64,000 bases of DNA from Desulfosporosinus shakirovi (GTDB lineage Bacteria > Bacillota > Desulfitobacteriia > Desulfitobacteriales > Desulfitobacteriaceae): assembly GCF_020595055.1 (NCBI RefSeq), contig NZ_JAJDOO010000008.1, forward strand, positions 62,001 to 126,000, given 5' to 3'. The notes beneath the pieces were generated by a model. It did not search any database. It saw nothing but the letters and a program-made list of their open reading frames with translations, and was not told the DNA's origin. Positions 29,051-37,679 of the stretch are shown here, in pieces (within the stretch, counting starts at the first letter, position 1; every line of letters starts with the position of its first letter). Position numbers and translations under genes: made by a program.

Positions 29051-29812
29051 CTATAAAGTCCTCCTTTATTTTTAAAGCTTTTTTATATGAATAGTAAAAG
29101 AGTTAATAGTATCTGTCCCTTGACAGCTTTAGGCAGATTTCGAAAATTCCCTTTCCATGTAGATTATTTTATAGAACCATAACGGTTCCCACCTGTTTGA
29201 TTTCATTCCACAATTTCTTAATTACTCATTCGCACCGTTCCTTTCGACTTGATGAACAAAGAATAACAAATAATGCAAGAGATGAATATAGCGTTTATGT
29301 CGAACCTATGTCGAACCTAGTTACTAGTAAGTGGGCTTTAGACAGTTGTCATAACTTACAAGGCCCTCGTCGATAGTTATTGTGCATCAGAAGGCTCTCT
29401 GAGCGTTCGAAGACCTAAATATGAGGAATTGGGTCGCAGAGCCACAGAATGCTACTATATGCAGTTTTAAGGGCTTGAGGATGGATTTGTGTTAATCAAT
29501 GAAATATCCTTATGGAGTCGAATAACGATTTTCGCAGACACACAGTCGGTATATGCTTGAACAAGTAACTAGATGAACAAAAAATAGAGGAGCTTACCCC
29601 TCTATCTGAAAAATTCGCAAAATAACAGCCTCCCCTAAGGGGCTTTTTTTATCGCCAATGAGTTGCTAGCACTAATTGTTCTTCATGTGTCTATCAGAGT
29701 CTTTACGTTCGTTCTTTTTCTCCATTAACTGGGCAAACATGGTATCCTATGACTTTACAAATTTTTGGACATTAGCATTTCTTTTTTCTAAGTTGGATTT
29801 AGAAATAATAAC
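29051..29812. other. Intergenic control region of the integrated element
   Basis: 762 nt with no supported gene, AT-rich. It holds the minus-strand int/xis promoter side and a weak plus-strand hairpin with T-run at 29627-29650. The short motif TATGTCGAACC occurs twice near 29300. The recombination attP site would be expected near int but cannot be placed. Confidence 0.5.
29627..29650 (+). terminator. Probable terminator
   Basis: AGCC/GGCT arms with an inner CC/GG pair, followed by seven T. The transcript it ends is not identified. Confidence 0.5.
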
Positions 29813-29844
29813 CTTGAAATCATTGTATATACAATGATTTCAAG
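29813..29844. promoter_or_regulatory. Perfect 32-bp palindrome upstream of XRE gene
   Basis: Left half CTTGAAATCATTGTAT (29813-29828) is exactly mirrored in 29829-29844 with no central spacer. It lies 160 nt before the XRE-type regulator and is not followed by a T-run, so an operator or replication/recombination site is more likely than a terminator. Confidence 0.75.
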
Positions 29845-30005
29845 AGTCTATAGATGAATGGTTCACGCTACTATATAACACATAAAAAAGAGATTTAAGA
29901 TTTCACTATTACTTCATTACTTTTCCGTTCTATGAAGTGATAATAAACCTTATATTTTACTATAATACAAAGAATTTAAAATCAGAAGGGAGCTTGAAAA
30001 AGCAT

Positions 30006-30458
30006 ATGAACAAGGAAAAAGAAGAAAGGTCAGTCGACCCGAAGTTTGGACAAATCATAAAACTGAGGAGAGAACAAAAAGGGTATAGTCTGAAAGAACT
30101 GAAGGAAATGACTGGAATTAGTGAGTCATATTTAAACAGATTGGAACTGAATGAAAGAAAGAATCCGTCCTATCCAATTATGCAAAATATTGCAAAAGCT
30201 CTTGATTTCAACATCGCTGAGCTCCTAGAACTTTCCAATCAAAATGAGACTGATGATTTCGATGAAATTATAGACGTGATAGTAAAGAGCGATTTTTGTA
30301 TAAATCATATTTTTGCTACTACGCAAATTAAAGATTTAATCATTAAACTGTTTGAGAAAATTATATCAGCGGATTGGAGTGAACCGAAAAGGTTTACATC
30401 AGGAGCAGAAATTTTGACGGTTGTTGGAGAAATAGAGGTCTTTTTAGGGAAGGCATAG
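30006..30458 (+). CDS. XRE-family transcriptional regulator
   Basis: A 150-residue protein with an N-terminal lambda-repressor-type helix-turn-helix (residues ~15-70; IKLRREQKGYSLKELKEMTG, SESYLNRLELNERKNPSYP) and an acidic C-terminal half without a known domain. Likely the element's repressor, facing away from int/xis. AAGGGAG lies 13 nt before the ATG; TTG 29994 is an alternative start. Its operator may be the palindrome upstream. Confidence 0.8.
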   Translation: MNKEKEERSVDPKFGQIIKLRREQKGYSLKELKEMTGISESYLNRLELNERKNPSYPIMQNIAKALDFNIAELLELSNQNETDDFDEIIDVIVKSDFCINHIFATTQIKDLIIKLFEKIISADWSEPKRFTSGAEILTVVGEIEVFLGKA

Positions 30459-30527
30459 GAGAGGGCTAAGCTCCAGGGTTTACGGGGGCTAGGAGTAAGA
30501 ACTTGGAACACTAAAACTTGAACAGTT

Positions 30528-30560
30528 AAGAAGGAATCCAAAACTGGGTTCCTTCTTTAT
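30528..30560 (+). terminator. Terminator of XRE gene
   Basis: AAGAAGGAA (30528-30536) and TTCCTTCTT (30549-30557), 12-nt loop, followed by TTAT. Confidence 0.7.
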
Positions 30561-30584
30561 CTTGAATTGTTAGGAGTTGTTAAT

Positions 30585-30722
30585 ATGCCAAGATTTCGAA
30601 TGGACGAGCAAAACATCATATACCTGCATCATATACCTATCTATATTAACCTTGGCTTGTTGTTTGTGCTTACAAAAGGAGGAGATAACCTCTCTTTCAA
30701 AGTTAAGCAACAGTACAGTTAA
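30585..30722 (+). CDS. Candidate small protein (45 aa)
   Basis: ATG preceded by TAGGAG at good spacing opens a 45-residue frame (MPRFRMDEQNIIYLHHIPIY...) with a short hydrophobic middle and basic end (FKVKQQYS). The stop codon falls inside the left arm of a large terminator hairpin, and another terminator precedes the gene, so it is a self-contained transcription unit in size. No family is recognised; it could be chance coding. Confidence 0.4.
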   Translation: MPRFRMDEQNIIYLHHIPIYINLGLLFVLTKGGDNLSFKVKQQYS

Positions 30723-30767
30723 AAAAAATCCTCGCCTTTCTTTGGTGAGGATTTTTTCTAACTGTAT
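30715..30767. terminator. Long bidirectional hairpin terminator
   Basis: TACAGTTA (30715-30722) mirrors TAACTGTA (30760-30767), and inside AATCCTC pairs with GAGGATT with A- and T-runs on both sides. It would terminate either strand. Confidence 0.8.
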
Positions 30768-30935
30768 TCCATCTTCTCAAAGGATATTTAACTTGAGAGT
30801 CTATAACTAACAGGATTATGCACCAGCAGGCTCAAAATTGCCCCATAAGGTCTTCTAGATACACAAGTGAGGATTCGCATGCCTTTGAAGATGTTCCGAG
30901 CTCTCTGAGGCATCAATGGCTGCCAAAACCCCATT

Positions 30936-31085
30936 TCACTTGAGACCTCTCTTCAACTCCTGATTAATCATCCCCAACTGCTTATTCATCCTAAAAAAAA
31001 TAATTGCAGTCTCACAAACTAATCTCCAAATCAAGTTGCCAACAATAATAACCAAGATTCCCAGTCCAAATCTTTCTCTCATCAT
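30936..31085 (-). CDS. Small membrane protein resembling DUF4282 C-terminus
   Basis: A 49-residue frame with one hydrophobic helix (LGILVIIVGNLIWRLVCETAIIFF) followed by a basic/amphipathic tail (FRMNKQLGMINQELKR). The pattern 'Gx-hydrophobic-R(V/I)xCE..I.(F)' and the tail resemble the end of DUF4282 proteins. It could be a truncated copy. No clear ribosome site. Confidence 0.35.
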   Translation of the reverse strand: MMRERFGLGILVIIVGNLIWRLVCETAIIFFRMNKQLGMINQELKRGLK

Positions 31086-31317
31086 ATGTACTTGCAAACT
31101 CCCAACTGTATTGCTCCAAAGGATATATTTAAGGACATAGGCTTATATGACAAAGAGGTTCATCATATTCCTTACCATTACTACAAAGCGAAAAAAACAA
31201 TCACAATTTCAACTAATAATTTCACAATGGTTTAACATAATAACCTCATGAGGTGATATGAGTCAACCAGATGTAATGTAAAGTGAGACCGTAAGGTTTT
31301 TGGTAGGAGGCGAGAAT

Positions 31318-31830
31318 GTGTCCAACAATGAACCCAACGATACTGAATTACTACAAAGTCTACTGAACAAAATTATCCTCTATCGTATTACAAGGAACAT
31401 GGATAAAGTTATTAAAGACCGAAATATTACTCATGCCGAATTAAGTGGAAATACTGGACGAAGTGGCAACTGGTTTAACAAGATATTCAATGGACTAGAA
31501 GATATGAGGTTATCGACTTTTATAAAGGCTTATGTAGCTGTCTTGAAGATATCGGGAAACGAGAGTAAACATAACGATGTTGAAATTACCTCTGTATTTG
31601 ATGAAGAATTATTTAGAATTACTTCAGTATCACTTGATCTATCCATAATAGACAATATTGATGATTTGCTTTCTTCTGATAAAGATTTATATGATTTCTT
31701 TTTTGGATTAAAGGTATACGTTGAAGCATTGAAAGGTCTTCGTGATGTAGTAACTCCTAATGAGACGGATGCATACTACAGAGTCTTAGAACGAGTAAGT
31801 CATGACGGGAGGAATAATAATGGCTTCTAG
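31318..31830 (+). CDS. HTH-type protein upstream of restriction gene
   Basis: A 170-residue protein starting at GTG 31318 with TAGGAGG seven nt upstream (frame open to TTG 31300). Residues ~30-75 look like a helix-turn-helix of the XRE kind (MDKVIKDRNITHAELSGNTG, NWFNKIFNGLEDMRL); the rest is acidic and unassigned. It overlaps the endonuclease gene by 11 nt, which suggests a controller or accessory role in the restriction system. Function inferred from position. Confidence 0.6.
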   Translation: MSNNEPNDTELLQSLLNKIILYRITRNMDKVIKDRNITHAELSGNTGRSGNWFNKIFNGLEDMRLSTFIKAYVAVLKISGNESKHNDVEITSVFDEELFRITSVSLDLSIIDNIDDLLSSDKDLYDFFFGLKVYVEALKGLRDVVTPNETDAYYRVLERVSHDGRNNNGF

Positions 31831-33439
31831 AAAGATTTGGTTCATTACGCGACCAGAACGTGATCCGAAATTCCATCGTGATGCACTCCTTGCATTATGT
31901 GATGCTACGGACGGACTTAGTATTAAATGGTCAGGGAATAGAGAAGCTCATCTTAACTTCGAAAGGAAACTAAACGAACAGAGAATCAAGCGTGAACACG
32001 TGAGCAACGATGGTTCTGGTGGACGAACATGGGCGGCAATGTTAAAAACCTTTGCTTACGTCTATACTGACGAAGTGGGTTTTCTTAAACTGACTAAGGT
32101 TGGCAAGGCGGTTATGGATGGTAAAAAGGTAAGAGAAAATGTTGCTAAACAGATACTCACTCTACAGATACCTAATGCTTATTTTCTTGAATCAGGCTTT
32201 CGTCCTCCATTTGAAAGTGGATTTCGCATTAGACCTGCAAGATTCTTAATTAAACTAACAAACCAACCCTCACTTAGTTATTTTTTAACCAAGGAAGAGA
32301 TAACATTTTTCGCACTAACAGCCAAAACTGATGATGAACTTCCCGCAGTTGTAACCAACATACGCAAGTTTAGGCAAGGAGATACATTCGAAAAGGCACT
32401 AAGAAAGATTGAGATTGCAGAGAGATATGACCATCGGGAACGCTTAGACAATTCGGCAAGAAGTTATGAAATCGCACATGGGGATGTTGCTCATACCTTC
32501 ATGCTTATCGCTGAGTACACAGGTCTTGTTGAATATTTTCGTGGAAAAGCACTTAGGATTGATCCTGTAGATAGCAAGAGGGTTTCGGAGGAAATTGATC
32601 GTTTTGATCAGAGATATCCCTATAATTCGAGATACATGATTTCGTTACAACGTATGGCAGAAAATAATGGACTAGATGTTGATAGTTACAAAGCTAGTAA
32701 TTATGGTTCTGTCAAACCTGCCACAAACAAAGGCAAGACGGAGAACAAGATCAGAGAATTATTAATGGACTATCCTAATCCTGGAGGACTATCTTGTGAT
32801 GAACTAACAAGCATATTTCTAAACGAGTTTTCTCAAAAGGAAGCCGAAAAATACGCTGACGAATTATCACAAACAGTTTATCAAACTCTTAACAATGATT
32901 TTGTTGAAGGCTATCTCAATGAACAAAATAATCTTCTGTTCGAAGACAAAACAGGTGAAATCTTTAAAGCTATTGGATTTGAGGTTGAGATGCGACCAAA
33001 ACCAAATGCCAATGTTACCACAGAAATCGAGATTCTGCTGAAATATGGCGATAAACTCTGCGGTATCATTGATGCCAAAAACTACAGAGTGAAATTTGCT
33101 TTGTCAGCATCGCTTGCCTCCCATATGAGTTCTGAATATATTCCGAATTATGAAGGCTATAAAGACAGGAAAGTGTCTTTCTTTGGTTACGTTACTGCGG
33201 CAGGTTGGAGCGGTGAGAAGAATCTGGAAAAGATCAGTGAATTAGCAAAGCGTGTGATACTCGATCGGGACATAAAAGGTATCATGTTAAGTGCCAACGT
33301 CTTGCTTGGTTTTTTAGATTACTGCATTGATAATCAGTTATCCAAAATGGATCGAATTGAACTGTTCTTACAAGTTATTGACAATCGAGCATATTCTTCA
33401 ATTGGGGAGTTCTTACGTCAAACAAAAATAACTACATAA
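31820..33439 (+). CDS. AlwI-family type IIS restriction endonuclease
   Basis: A 539-residue protein resembling the RE_AlwI family, to which the GGATC- and GAGTC-recognising nucleases AlwI and N.BstNBI-type enzymes belong. The N-terminal half (KIWFITRPERDPKFH..., GGRTWAAMLKTFAY) should recognise DNA. The C-terminal half has a PD-(D/E)XK-like core, TEIEILLKYGDKLCGIIDAKNY near residue 400, giving an E...D-x-K set. GGGAGG precedes the ATG. It probably cleaves unmodified DNA; the target sequence cannot be read from the gene. Confidence 0.75.
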   Translation: MASRKIWFITRPERDPKFHRDALLALCDATDGLSIKWSGNREAHLNFERKLNEQRIKREHVSNDGSGGRTWAAMLKTFAYVYTDEVGFLKLTKVGKAVMDGKKVRENVAKQILTLQIPNAYFLESGFRPPFESGFRIRPARFLIKLTNQPSLSYFLTKEEITFFALTAKTDDELPAVVTNIRKFRQGDTFEKALRKIEIAERYDHRERLDNSARSYEIAHGDVAHTFMLIAEYTGLVEYFRGKALRIDPVDSKRVSEEIDRFDQRYPYNSRYMISLQRMAENNGLDVDSYKASNYGSVKPATNKGKTENKIRELLMDYPNPGGLSCDELTSIFLNEFSQKEAEKYADELSQTVYQTLNNDFVEGYLNEQNNLLFEDKTGEIFKAIGFEVEMRPKPNANVTTEIEILLKYGDKLCGIIDAKNYRVKFALSASLASHMSSEYIPNYEGYKDRKVSFFGYVTAAGWSGEKNLEKISELAKRVILDRDIKGIMLSANVLLGFLDYCIDNQLSKMDRIELFLQVIDNRAYSSIGEFLRQTKITT

Positions 33440-33457
33440 CGTAAGGATGATACAATA

Positions 33458-33613
33458 ATGTTCCTATGTTCTTGCGGTGGAGTTATGCTTGTTTATGAAA
33501 TTGAAAAGTACCCAGATGGCTTATCGTCGGCAGATGAGTTGGAATATGAACGAAAATGTACAGTAGAATGCCCTAATTGTAAGATGATATTATCTGATCA
33601 AAAGTATGATTAA
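33458..33613 (+). CDS. Small zinc-motif protein (51 aa)
   Basis: Starts 18 nt after the endonuclease stop with TAAGGATG upstream. It has two cysteine pairs, LCSCGG at the N-terminus and ECPNC near residue 40, consistent with a tiny zinc ribbon. Its place between nuclease and methyltransferase suggests membership of the restriction operon. No family recognised. Confidence 0.5.
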   Translation: MFLCSCGGVMLVYEIEKYPDGLSSADELEYERKCTVECPNCKMILSDQKYD

Positions 33614-33634
33614 AGGTAGTTATATGAGAATCCA

Positions 33635-33660
33635 AAAAGGAGCTTTTTATAGCTCCTTTT
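33635..33660. terminator. Convergent terminator in restriction locus
   Basis: AAAAGGAGCT (33635-33644) and AGCTCCTTTT (33651-33660), 6-nt loop; serves the converging endonuclease and methyltransferase units. Confidence 0.85.
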
Positions 33661-33667
33661 ACGGTGG

Positions 33668-34780
33668 TTATTTACCTACCAATTCTAATTGGTTCTTCAA
33701 TAGAAGATCATCGATATTCCATTTAGATTCAATACTGTCATATTCCACATTGGCGAAGGTCTTTAATATCGCTTCCAAAATTATCTTTGCCCCATCAGGA
33801 GGGACAGCCATTCCTATCTGCTGTCGGACTTTTTCTTTTCCACCAAAAAAGACAAAATCATCAGGAAACGTCTGAAGACGGGCACGTTCCCTATTTGTTA
33901 ATGCACGATGTTCTTTCCAATGGTACATGTGGGTACCTCCGCCCCCACTTCCTGTAACAGTGTAAGCAGGTAGTTGTGGGTTTAGGCGTTTGTATATCTG
34001 ACTCATTTTCGTATTTTTTACGTTAAGCCTTAGATGCTCTGGAATATTCTCGCACCAAGCGTTTTCACCTGGAGGAATATACTTTAAAAATTCAACAACT
34101 TTGTCTAAGTGCTTCGTGTATTCATGATTAGGTGCATCTACCGAAATAATGGGTTCATTTATCGCTTCTTTGGATGTTTTGTATGGTAATTTCCCTTCTC
34201 CATGCGTTGGAGCAGGAACTTTAAACTCTTTTTTAATGTCATCCCTTATTCCTACGATGATAATTCGATGACGAGCTTGAGGGATACCGTATTCTTCAAA
34301 CTTATACAGATGAGGGGTAATATTATATCCTGATTCTTTTAAATCTCGGAGAATCCTAATAAAGGCTTGTCCATCATTGGAGCTTTTCAAGCCTGATACA
34401 TTTTCTGCAATAAACCACTTAGGATGAAATTTTCTAAGCACTTTGACTCCATATTCATACAACTGTCCATAGTTGCCTTCTAAGCCTTTTTTCTCGCCTA
34501 CAATACTGTAATCATTACATGGAAAGCCGAATGTGAAAGCATCAATTTCATCCAAATCTTTTTCTATGTCTAATTTACGCACATCTTTGTTAATTACAGA
34601 TTCAGGCCGATCTGGGCAAATATTATGAATATACGTTTGACATGCAGATTCGTCGATTTCATTTGACCACTGATGCTCAATACGATATTCAATACCATCT
34701 TTATCCACTACCTTAGCCATTTTTGCTCCAAGAGCTATGCCTCCTGGACCGTTGAAAAATTCGCCTTTCTTAAATATCAT
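33668..34780 (-). CDS. DNA (cytosine-5) methyltransferase
   Basis: A 370-residue C5-methyltransferase with motifs in canonical order: I (FFNGPGGIALG), IV with the catalytic cysteine (FGFPCNDYS), VI (ENVSGL), VIII (QARHRIIIVG), IX (LTNRERARLQTFPDDF) and X (QIGMAVPP). Motif IV reads PCN rather than the common PCQ. The ATG at 34780 has GGAGGTGAT upstream. Converging with the AlwI-like nuclease, it is the likely protective partner, although AlwI-type enzymes are better known with adenine methyltransferases. Confidence 0.88.
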   Translation of the reverse strand: MIFKKGEFFNGPGGIALGAKMAKVVDKDGIEYRIEHQWSNEIDESACQTYIHNICPDRPESVINKDVRKLDIEKDLDEIDAFTFGFPCNDYSIVGEKKGLEGNYGQLYEYGVKVLRKFHPKWFIAENVSGLKSSNDGQAFIRILRDLKESGYNITPHLYKFEEYGIPQARHRIIIVGIRDDIKKEFKVPAPTHGEGKLPYKTSKEAINEPIISVDAPNHEYTKHLDKVVEFLKYIPPGENAWCENIPEHLRLNVKNTKMSQIYKRLNPQLPAYTVTGSGGGGTHMYHWKEHRALTNRERARLQTFPDDFVFFGGKEKVRQQIGMAVPPDGAKIILEAILKTFANVEYDSIESKWNIDDLLLKNQLELVGK

Positions 34781-34841
34781 ATTTATCACCTCCAAAATAA
34801 AATCATACCCCTATTATAAAGCATATGAATAGAAATTGCAG

Positions 34842-34984
34842 CAATAAGTTTTGGATACCATCTTTATAAATCAGGTGTTGATATCAACCGAATCGCCGAA
34901 ATGCTAAACCATTCTTCTACCAGTGAAACTTTGCGAGATGATATAGACCAAATTTTTGTATATTTAATCTATAAGTTTTTATAA
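34842..34984 (+). pseudogene. Remnant of tyrosine-recombinase C-terminus
   Basis: An open stretch ending at 34984 reads FGYHLYKSGVDINRIAEMLNHSSTSETLR, matching the HxLxH/'LNHSS.S.TLRY' catalytic end of phage integrases, then diverges (DDIDQIF) where the catalytic Tyr should follow. No start, ribosome site or upstream domain; a truncated leftover of a second mobile element. Confidence 0.55.
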
Positions 34985-34986
34985 TA

Positions 34987-35030
34987 AAAAGTATCGGCAC
35001 TTGCTTACGCACGGCAAGGGCGATACTTTT
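34987..35030 (+). terminator. Terminator after recombinase remnant
   Basis: AAAAGTATCG (34987-34996) and CGATACTTTT (35021-35030) with a 24-nt partly paired loop. Confidence 0.65.
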
Positions 35031-35269
35031 TATTCATAGTCAACTATTTAAGACTTTCTTTCCAATCCAATAGATCAGATATTACTTCCTCAAATCTTTG
35101 TCAAACGGATATTTCTCTGAAAGCTTATCAGAATGTGTCTCATCAATCATGTCCCATTTTTTACTCAACTTTATCTAAGTATCAATTGCTCCATTTAGTG
35201 CTTTCTTGAATTCATCTATGGCAATTTCCTTCTATCTTTTGGTTAGCGAATCAATCGCATAACAGGTGG

Positions 35270-35464
35270 CTAACTATTTTTTTCCTCCTCCACAAGAACC
35301 ATGGCCCTGATATAATCTGAAACAGTTTTATTAGCAGAAACTGCTTTAAACTTTACTATGTCCCATTCATCGTCTGTGAATCTGACCGTTCTATTAGATG
35401 CTTTTACATGGGTGCGAGGTTTACGTCCTGCTCCCTCTCGTATACCGCCTTTACTCACGCACAA
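35270..35464 (-). CDS. Ribbon-helix-helix type small DNA-binding protein
   Basis: A 64-residue protein with a basic N-terminus (GGIREGAGRKPRTHVKA) and an RHH-like core: beta strand NRTVRFTD, helices DEWDIVKFKAVSAN and TVSDYIRAMVL. This resembles DUF1778/MobC-type antitoxin or relaxosome proteins. The start is TTG 35464 or GTG 35458. The 51-codon gene just upstream could be its operon partner. The 230 nt downstream (35040-35269) hold nothing recognisable. Confidence 0.5.
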   Translation of the reverse strand: MCVSKGGIREGAGRKPRTHVKASNRTVRFTDDEWDIVKFKAVSANKTVSDYIRAMVLVEEEKNS

Positions 35465-35475
35465 ACCCCATTACC

Positions 35476-35631
35476 CTAGTCCTCCTTTGCCCAGATTTTG
35501 ATATCATATCTTTGTTCACCATCAATTCCTGTTACTGCTTCTAGCTTGTGGCACTCTTCATCTTCTAGGTTTACATATAGTTCAATATCTCTTGCTAAGA
35601 TATCATAGTAAGTCATGTCGGGGTTTCTCAT
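35476..35631 (-). CDS. Hypothetical small protein (51 aa)
   Basis: An ATG with GAGGCGAT upstream opens an acidic 51-residue frame (MTYYDILARDIELYVNLEDEE...) ending just before the RHH gene, whose AGGAGG lies across this stop. Two small genes in tandem with such spacing recall a plasmid or phage accessory pair. No family recognised. Confidence 0.4.
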   Translation of the reverse strand: MRNPDMTYYDILARDIELYVNLEDEECHKLEAVTGIDGEQRYDIKIWAKED

Positions 35632-35954
35632 TTTATCGCCTCTTCTATTTGTTTCTTCTGCTAAACATAGTATACTCCAGATTAATTAGATTACGCAATA
35701 CATTATCAGAGAATAGAAAAATACAATGCACAAGAACATTCTCAAGAGGTTGTTTTGGAAGAAGACCTAGATATTATTATACATAATATGGAAGAACCTA
35801 AAGGGATGGATTTGAATACAAAAATAAAGTACTTTTACAACATAGACTACAGCTTATAGAAGAAACGCTGAAGAATAAACCAAATCGACCATATGAGTTA
35901 GAATTACGTCAAGAAAGAGACTTTTTGATTTCAGTTTTGGAAGAGGGGTTGAAA

Positions 35955-36290
35955 ATGGAGGAACAAAATCTATTATCGATAAGATATTTTTGTACCCAGT
36001 TGCTTGAAAGGCTGAGTACCAATTTGATTGATATTAGACTTTTTGGTTCAGTCGCGAGTGGAACGGACACTGAAGAATCCGATATTGATCTATTTTTATT
36101 AGTAAAAGATGATGATAGCATCACACGTGATACCATTTTGGATGTCGCGTTCGAAGCTAACTTAGAATTCGATGTCCTAATTGTTCCGATAATAATGTCA
36201 AAGGAAGCATTCTCAAGACCGATTTTTATAGAAACACTCCTATATGAAGTCTTGAAAAACGCTGAATCTGTTATTAAAGATCATGACTGA
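35955..36290 (+). CDS. MNT-type nucleotidyltransferase
   Basis: A 111-residue minimal nucleotidyltransferase. It shows the hallmark RLFGSVASGTDTEESDIDLFLLV, i.e. GSxxxG followed by DxD at about residues 30-50, and a third acidic residue in FDVLIV near 80. Such proteins form toxin-antitoxin pairs with HEPN proteins. No HEPN gene is visible on either side; upstream codons (LLQHRLQLIEETL...) look like a decayed coding stretch that may have been its partner. AGAGGGG precedes the ATG. Confidence 0.7.
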   Translation: MEEQNLLSIRYFCTQLLERLSTNLIDIRLFGSVASGTDTEESDIDLFLLVKDDDSITRDTILDVAFEANLEFDVLIVPIIMSKEAFSRPIFIETLLYEVLKNAESVIKDHD

Positions 36291-36480
36291 GACTAAAAAA
36301 CACAATTTTTATTGGCTAACTCAGAAAGACACAATAGATCAATAGATACGATTCAGAAGCTTATAGGGTTTCGTAGGATACTCACCGACAATTAGAAGTA
36401 TGTAAAACCTAAGAAGATTTAATGATACTAGTAATTAGTACAATAACGGATTTGTAGACCATGCCCCACTCGTAAGCAAA

Positions 36481-36505
36481 AAAAGAAGGGTTCCCCCCTT
36501 CTTTT
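36481..36505 (+). terminator. Terminator hairpin
   Basis: AAAAGAAGGG (36481-36490) and CCCTTCTTTT (36496-36505) with a 5-nt loop. It may end the nucleotidyltransferase transcript. Confidence 0.7.
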
Positions 36506-36536
36506 AGTATTGTATTCAACATATTCTGCTATTCAT

Positions 36537-36643
36537 TGTCAGTAATCTTTGTTGCGACACTACTCTCAGTGTCAGAAATCTCCGTTGCGACACAGCTCAG
36601 TGCGGGAAATCCCGTCATAGCACTACTCAGTGTCAGTATCGTC
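36537..36643 (+). repeat. Degenerate tandem repeat, ~31-nt unit
   Basis: Three and a half units starting TGTCAG or TGCGGG at 36537, 36570, 36601 and 36631, each with a core like GTTGCGACAC and ending CTCAG. Units are contiguous without unique spacers, so not CRISPR. Confidence 0.6.
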
Positions 36644-36995
36644 TAAACGCCCTAAGGCTATAGTGAGGCTGGTTAGGGAAAGACATTGTGTCTATAATAG
36701 GAAATTATATTAACCTAATTTATACTTATTAGCAGGATAACTGGAAGGTCACTAAATGGGAGTTTAGTGAATGATGGAATTACTACTGTAATTAATAAAG
36801 AAACTAGGACAGGAAACATGCTAACGTCGCTCATTTATGCTTGACCGAATTACAGGTGAAAATTAGATAAAAGCAATTCAGTAACAATGAGTTATATAGC
36901 AGTATCTATTCTACTAATAATGCTAATGATTATTTTCAGCATGAAGAGGGACGGTATCGGGAATTTATAAGTTGCAGGTCCCAAGAGTTTTTTAC

Positions 36996-37232
36996 TCAGC
37001 CTTTAAATTTAATGATCAAATCTCCAATAAGTGTTCCAATTAAAGAGATAAATGTATAAGGAAGAACAATTAAAAAACCTGATTTAAATATAGTCCAACT
37101 TATAATAAACCATCCTGCAAAACAAATATATAAAATGATTGCCTTTTTCTTTATTATAAGCTGTGCTATTAAAGATATTATAAAAACTAAGATTGGATAT
37201 ACCACTACAAGCATTACTAATGGTTCAAACAT
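36996..37232 (-). CDS. Small membrane protein, DUF2651-like
   Basis: A 78-residue protein of three hydrophobic helices with short basic loops (QLIIKKKAI), resembling the Bacillus DUF2651 membrane proteins in length and pattern (FN/KS-hydrophobic-P-Y-T third helix). AAGGAG lies about 9 nt before the ATG. Function unknown. Confidence 0.6.
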   Translation of the reverse strand: MFEPLVMLVVVYPILVFIISLIAQLIIKKKAIILYICFAGWFIISWTIFKSGFLIVLPYTFISLIGTLIGDLIIKFKG

Positions 37233-37342
37233 ATCTATAGCTCCTTTTTAATCTATTTATATAAGCGTAACACAAATCACAGTATATTTACACGTGGATT
37301 ACCAGTCAATTTCGCATCATCATTAGAGCATTGTTTAACAGA

Positions 37343-37386
37343 AAGAAAGAGGTTAATGTGATATTCGCACAATCAACCTCTTTCTT
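37343..37386. terminator. Hairpin, possible terminator
   Basis: AAGAAAGAGGTT (37343-37354) and AACCTCTTTCTT (37375-37386), 12-bp perfect arms. It lies between two minus-strand frames. Confidence 0.6.
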
Positions 37387-37412
37387 CGATCAATGTTTCT
37401 TGGTAATTGATT

Positions 37413-37652
37413 TTATTTCTCAAAAATATATAGGCTTATAATATATCTTGCAAAAGCATTACAAGTAGCTTGTATAACGACTTCTGATGGTTCAATTAAT
37501 AGCTGAGGGGTGGTATCCGTTGGATAAGTTGCCTTTTGGAACAATGAGGGACCCAATGGATGTGTAAATCCGAGTATACCAACCATTAGGCCTCTTATTG
37601 CCTCAGTTAAAAGTTCCTCATTTGGAATGTAGCCATCAAAACCTATATACAC
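37413..37652 (-). CDS. Hypothetical protein, doubtful
   Basis: A 79-residue frame (GTG start, no clear ribosome site) with content IPNEELLTEAIRGLMVGILG. No family recognised. It follows a plausible terminator region and faces away from the transposase remnant. It may be the end of a decayed gene. Confidence 0.25.
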   Translation of the reverse strand: MYIGFDGYIPNEELLTEAIRGLMVGILGFTHPLGPSLFQKATYPTDTTPQLLIEPSEVVIQATCNAFARYIISLYIFEK

Positions 37653-37679
37653 ATGTTAAAAAGGGCATCTACCATATCC

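Larger units (their letters stand above)
36291..36995. other. 705-nt non-coding stretch
   Basis: No supported gene. It contains a terminator (36481-36505) and degenerate tandem repeats (36537-36643); otherwise AT-rich sequence with many stops in all frames. Confidence 0.55.

Noticed and set aside
36537-36643. Possible CRISPR array
   Set aside because: Repeats are contiguous and degenerate, with no unique spacers and no cas genes.
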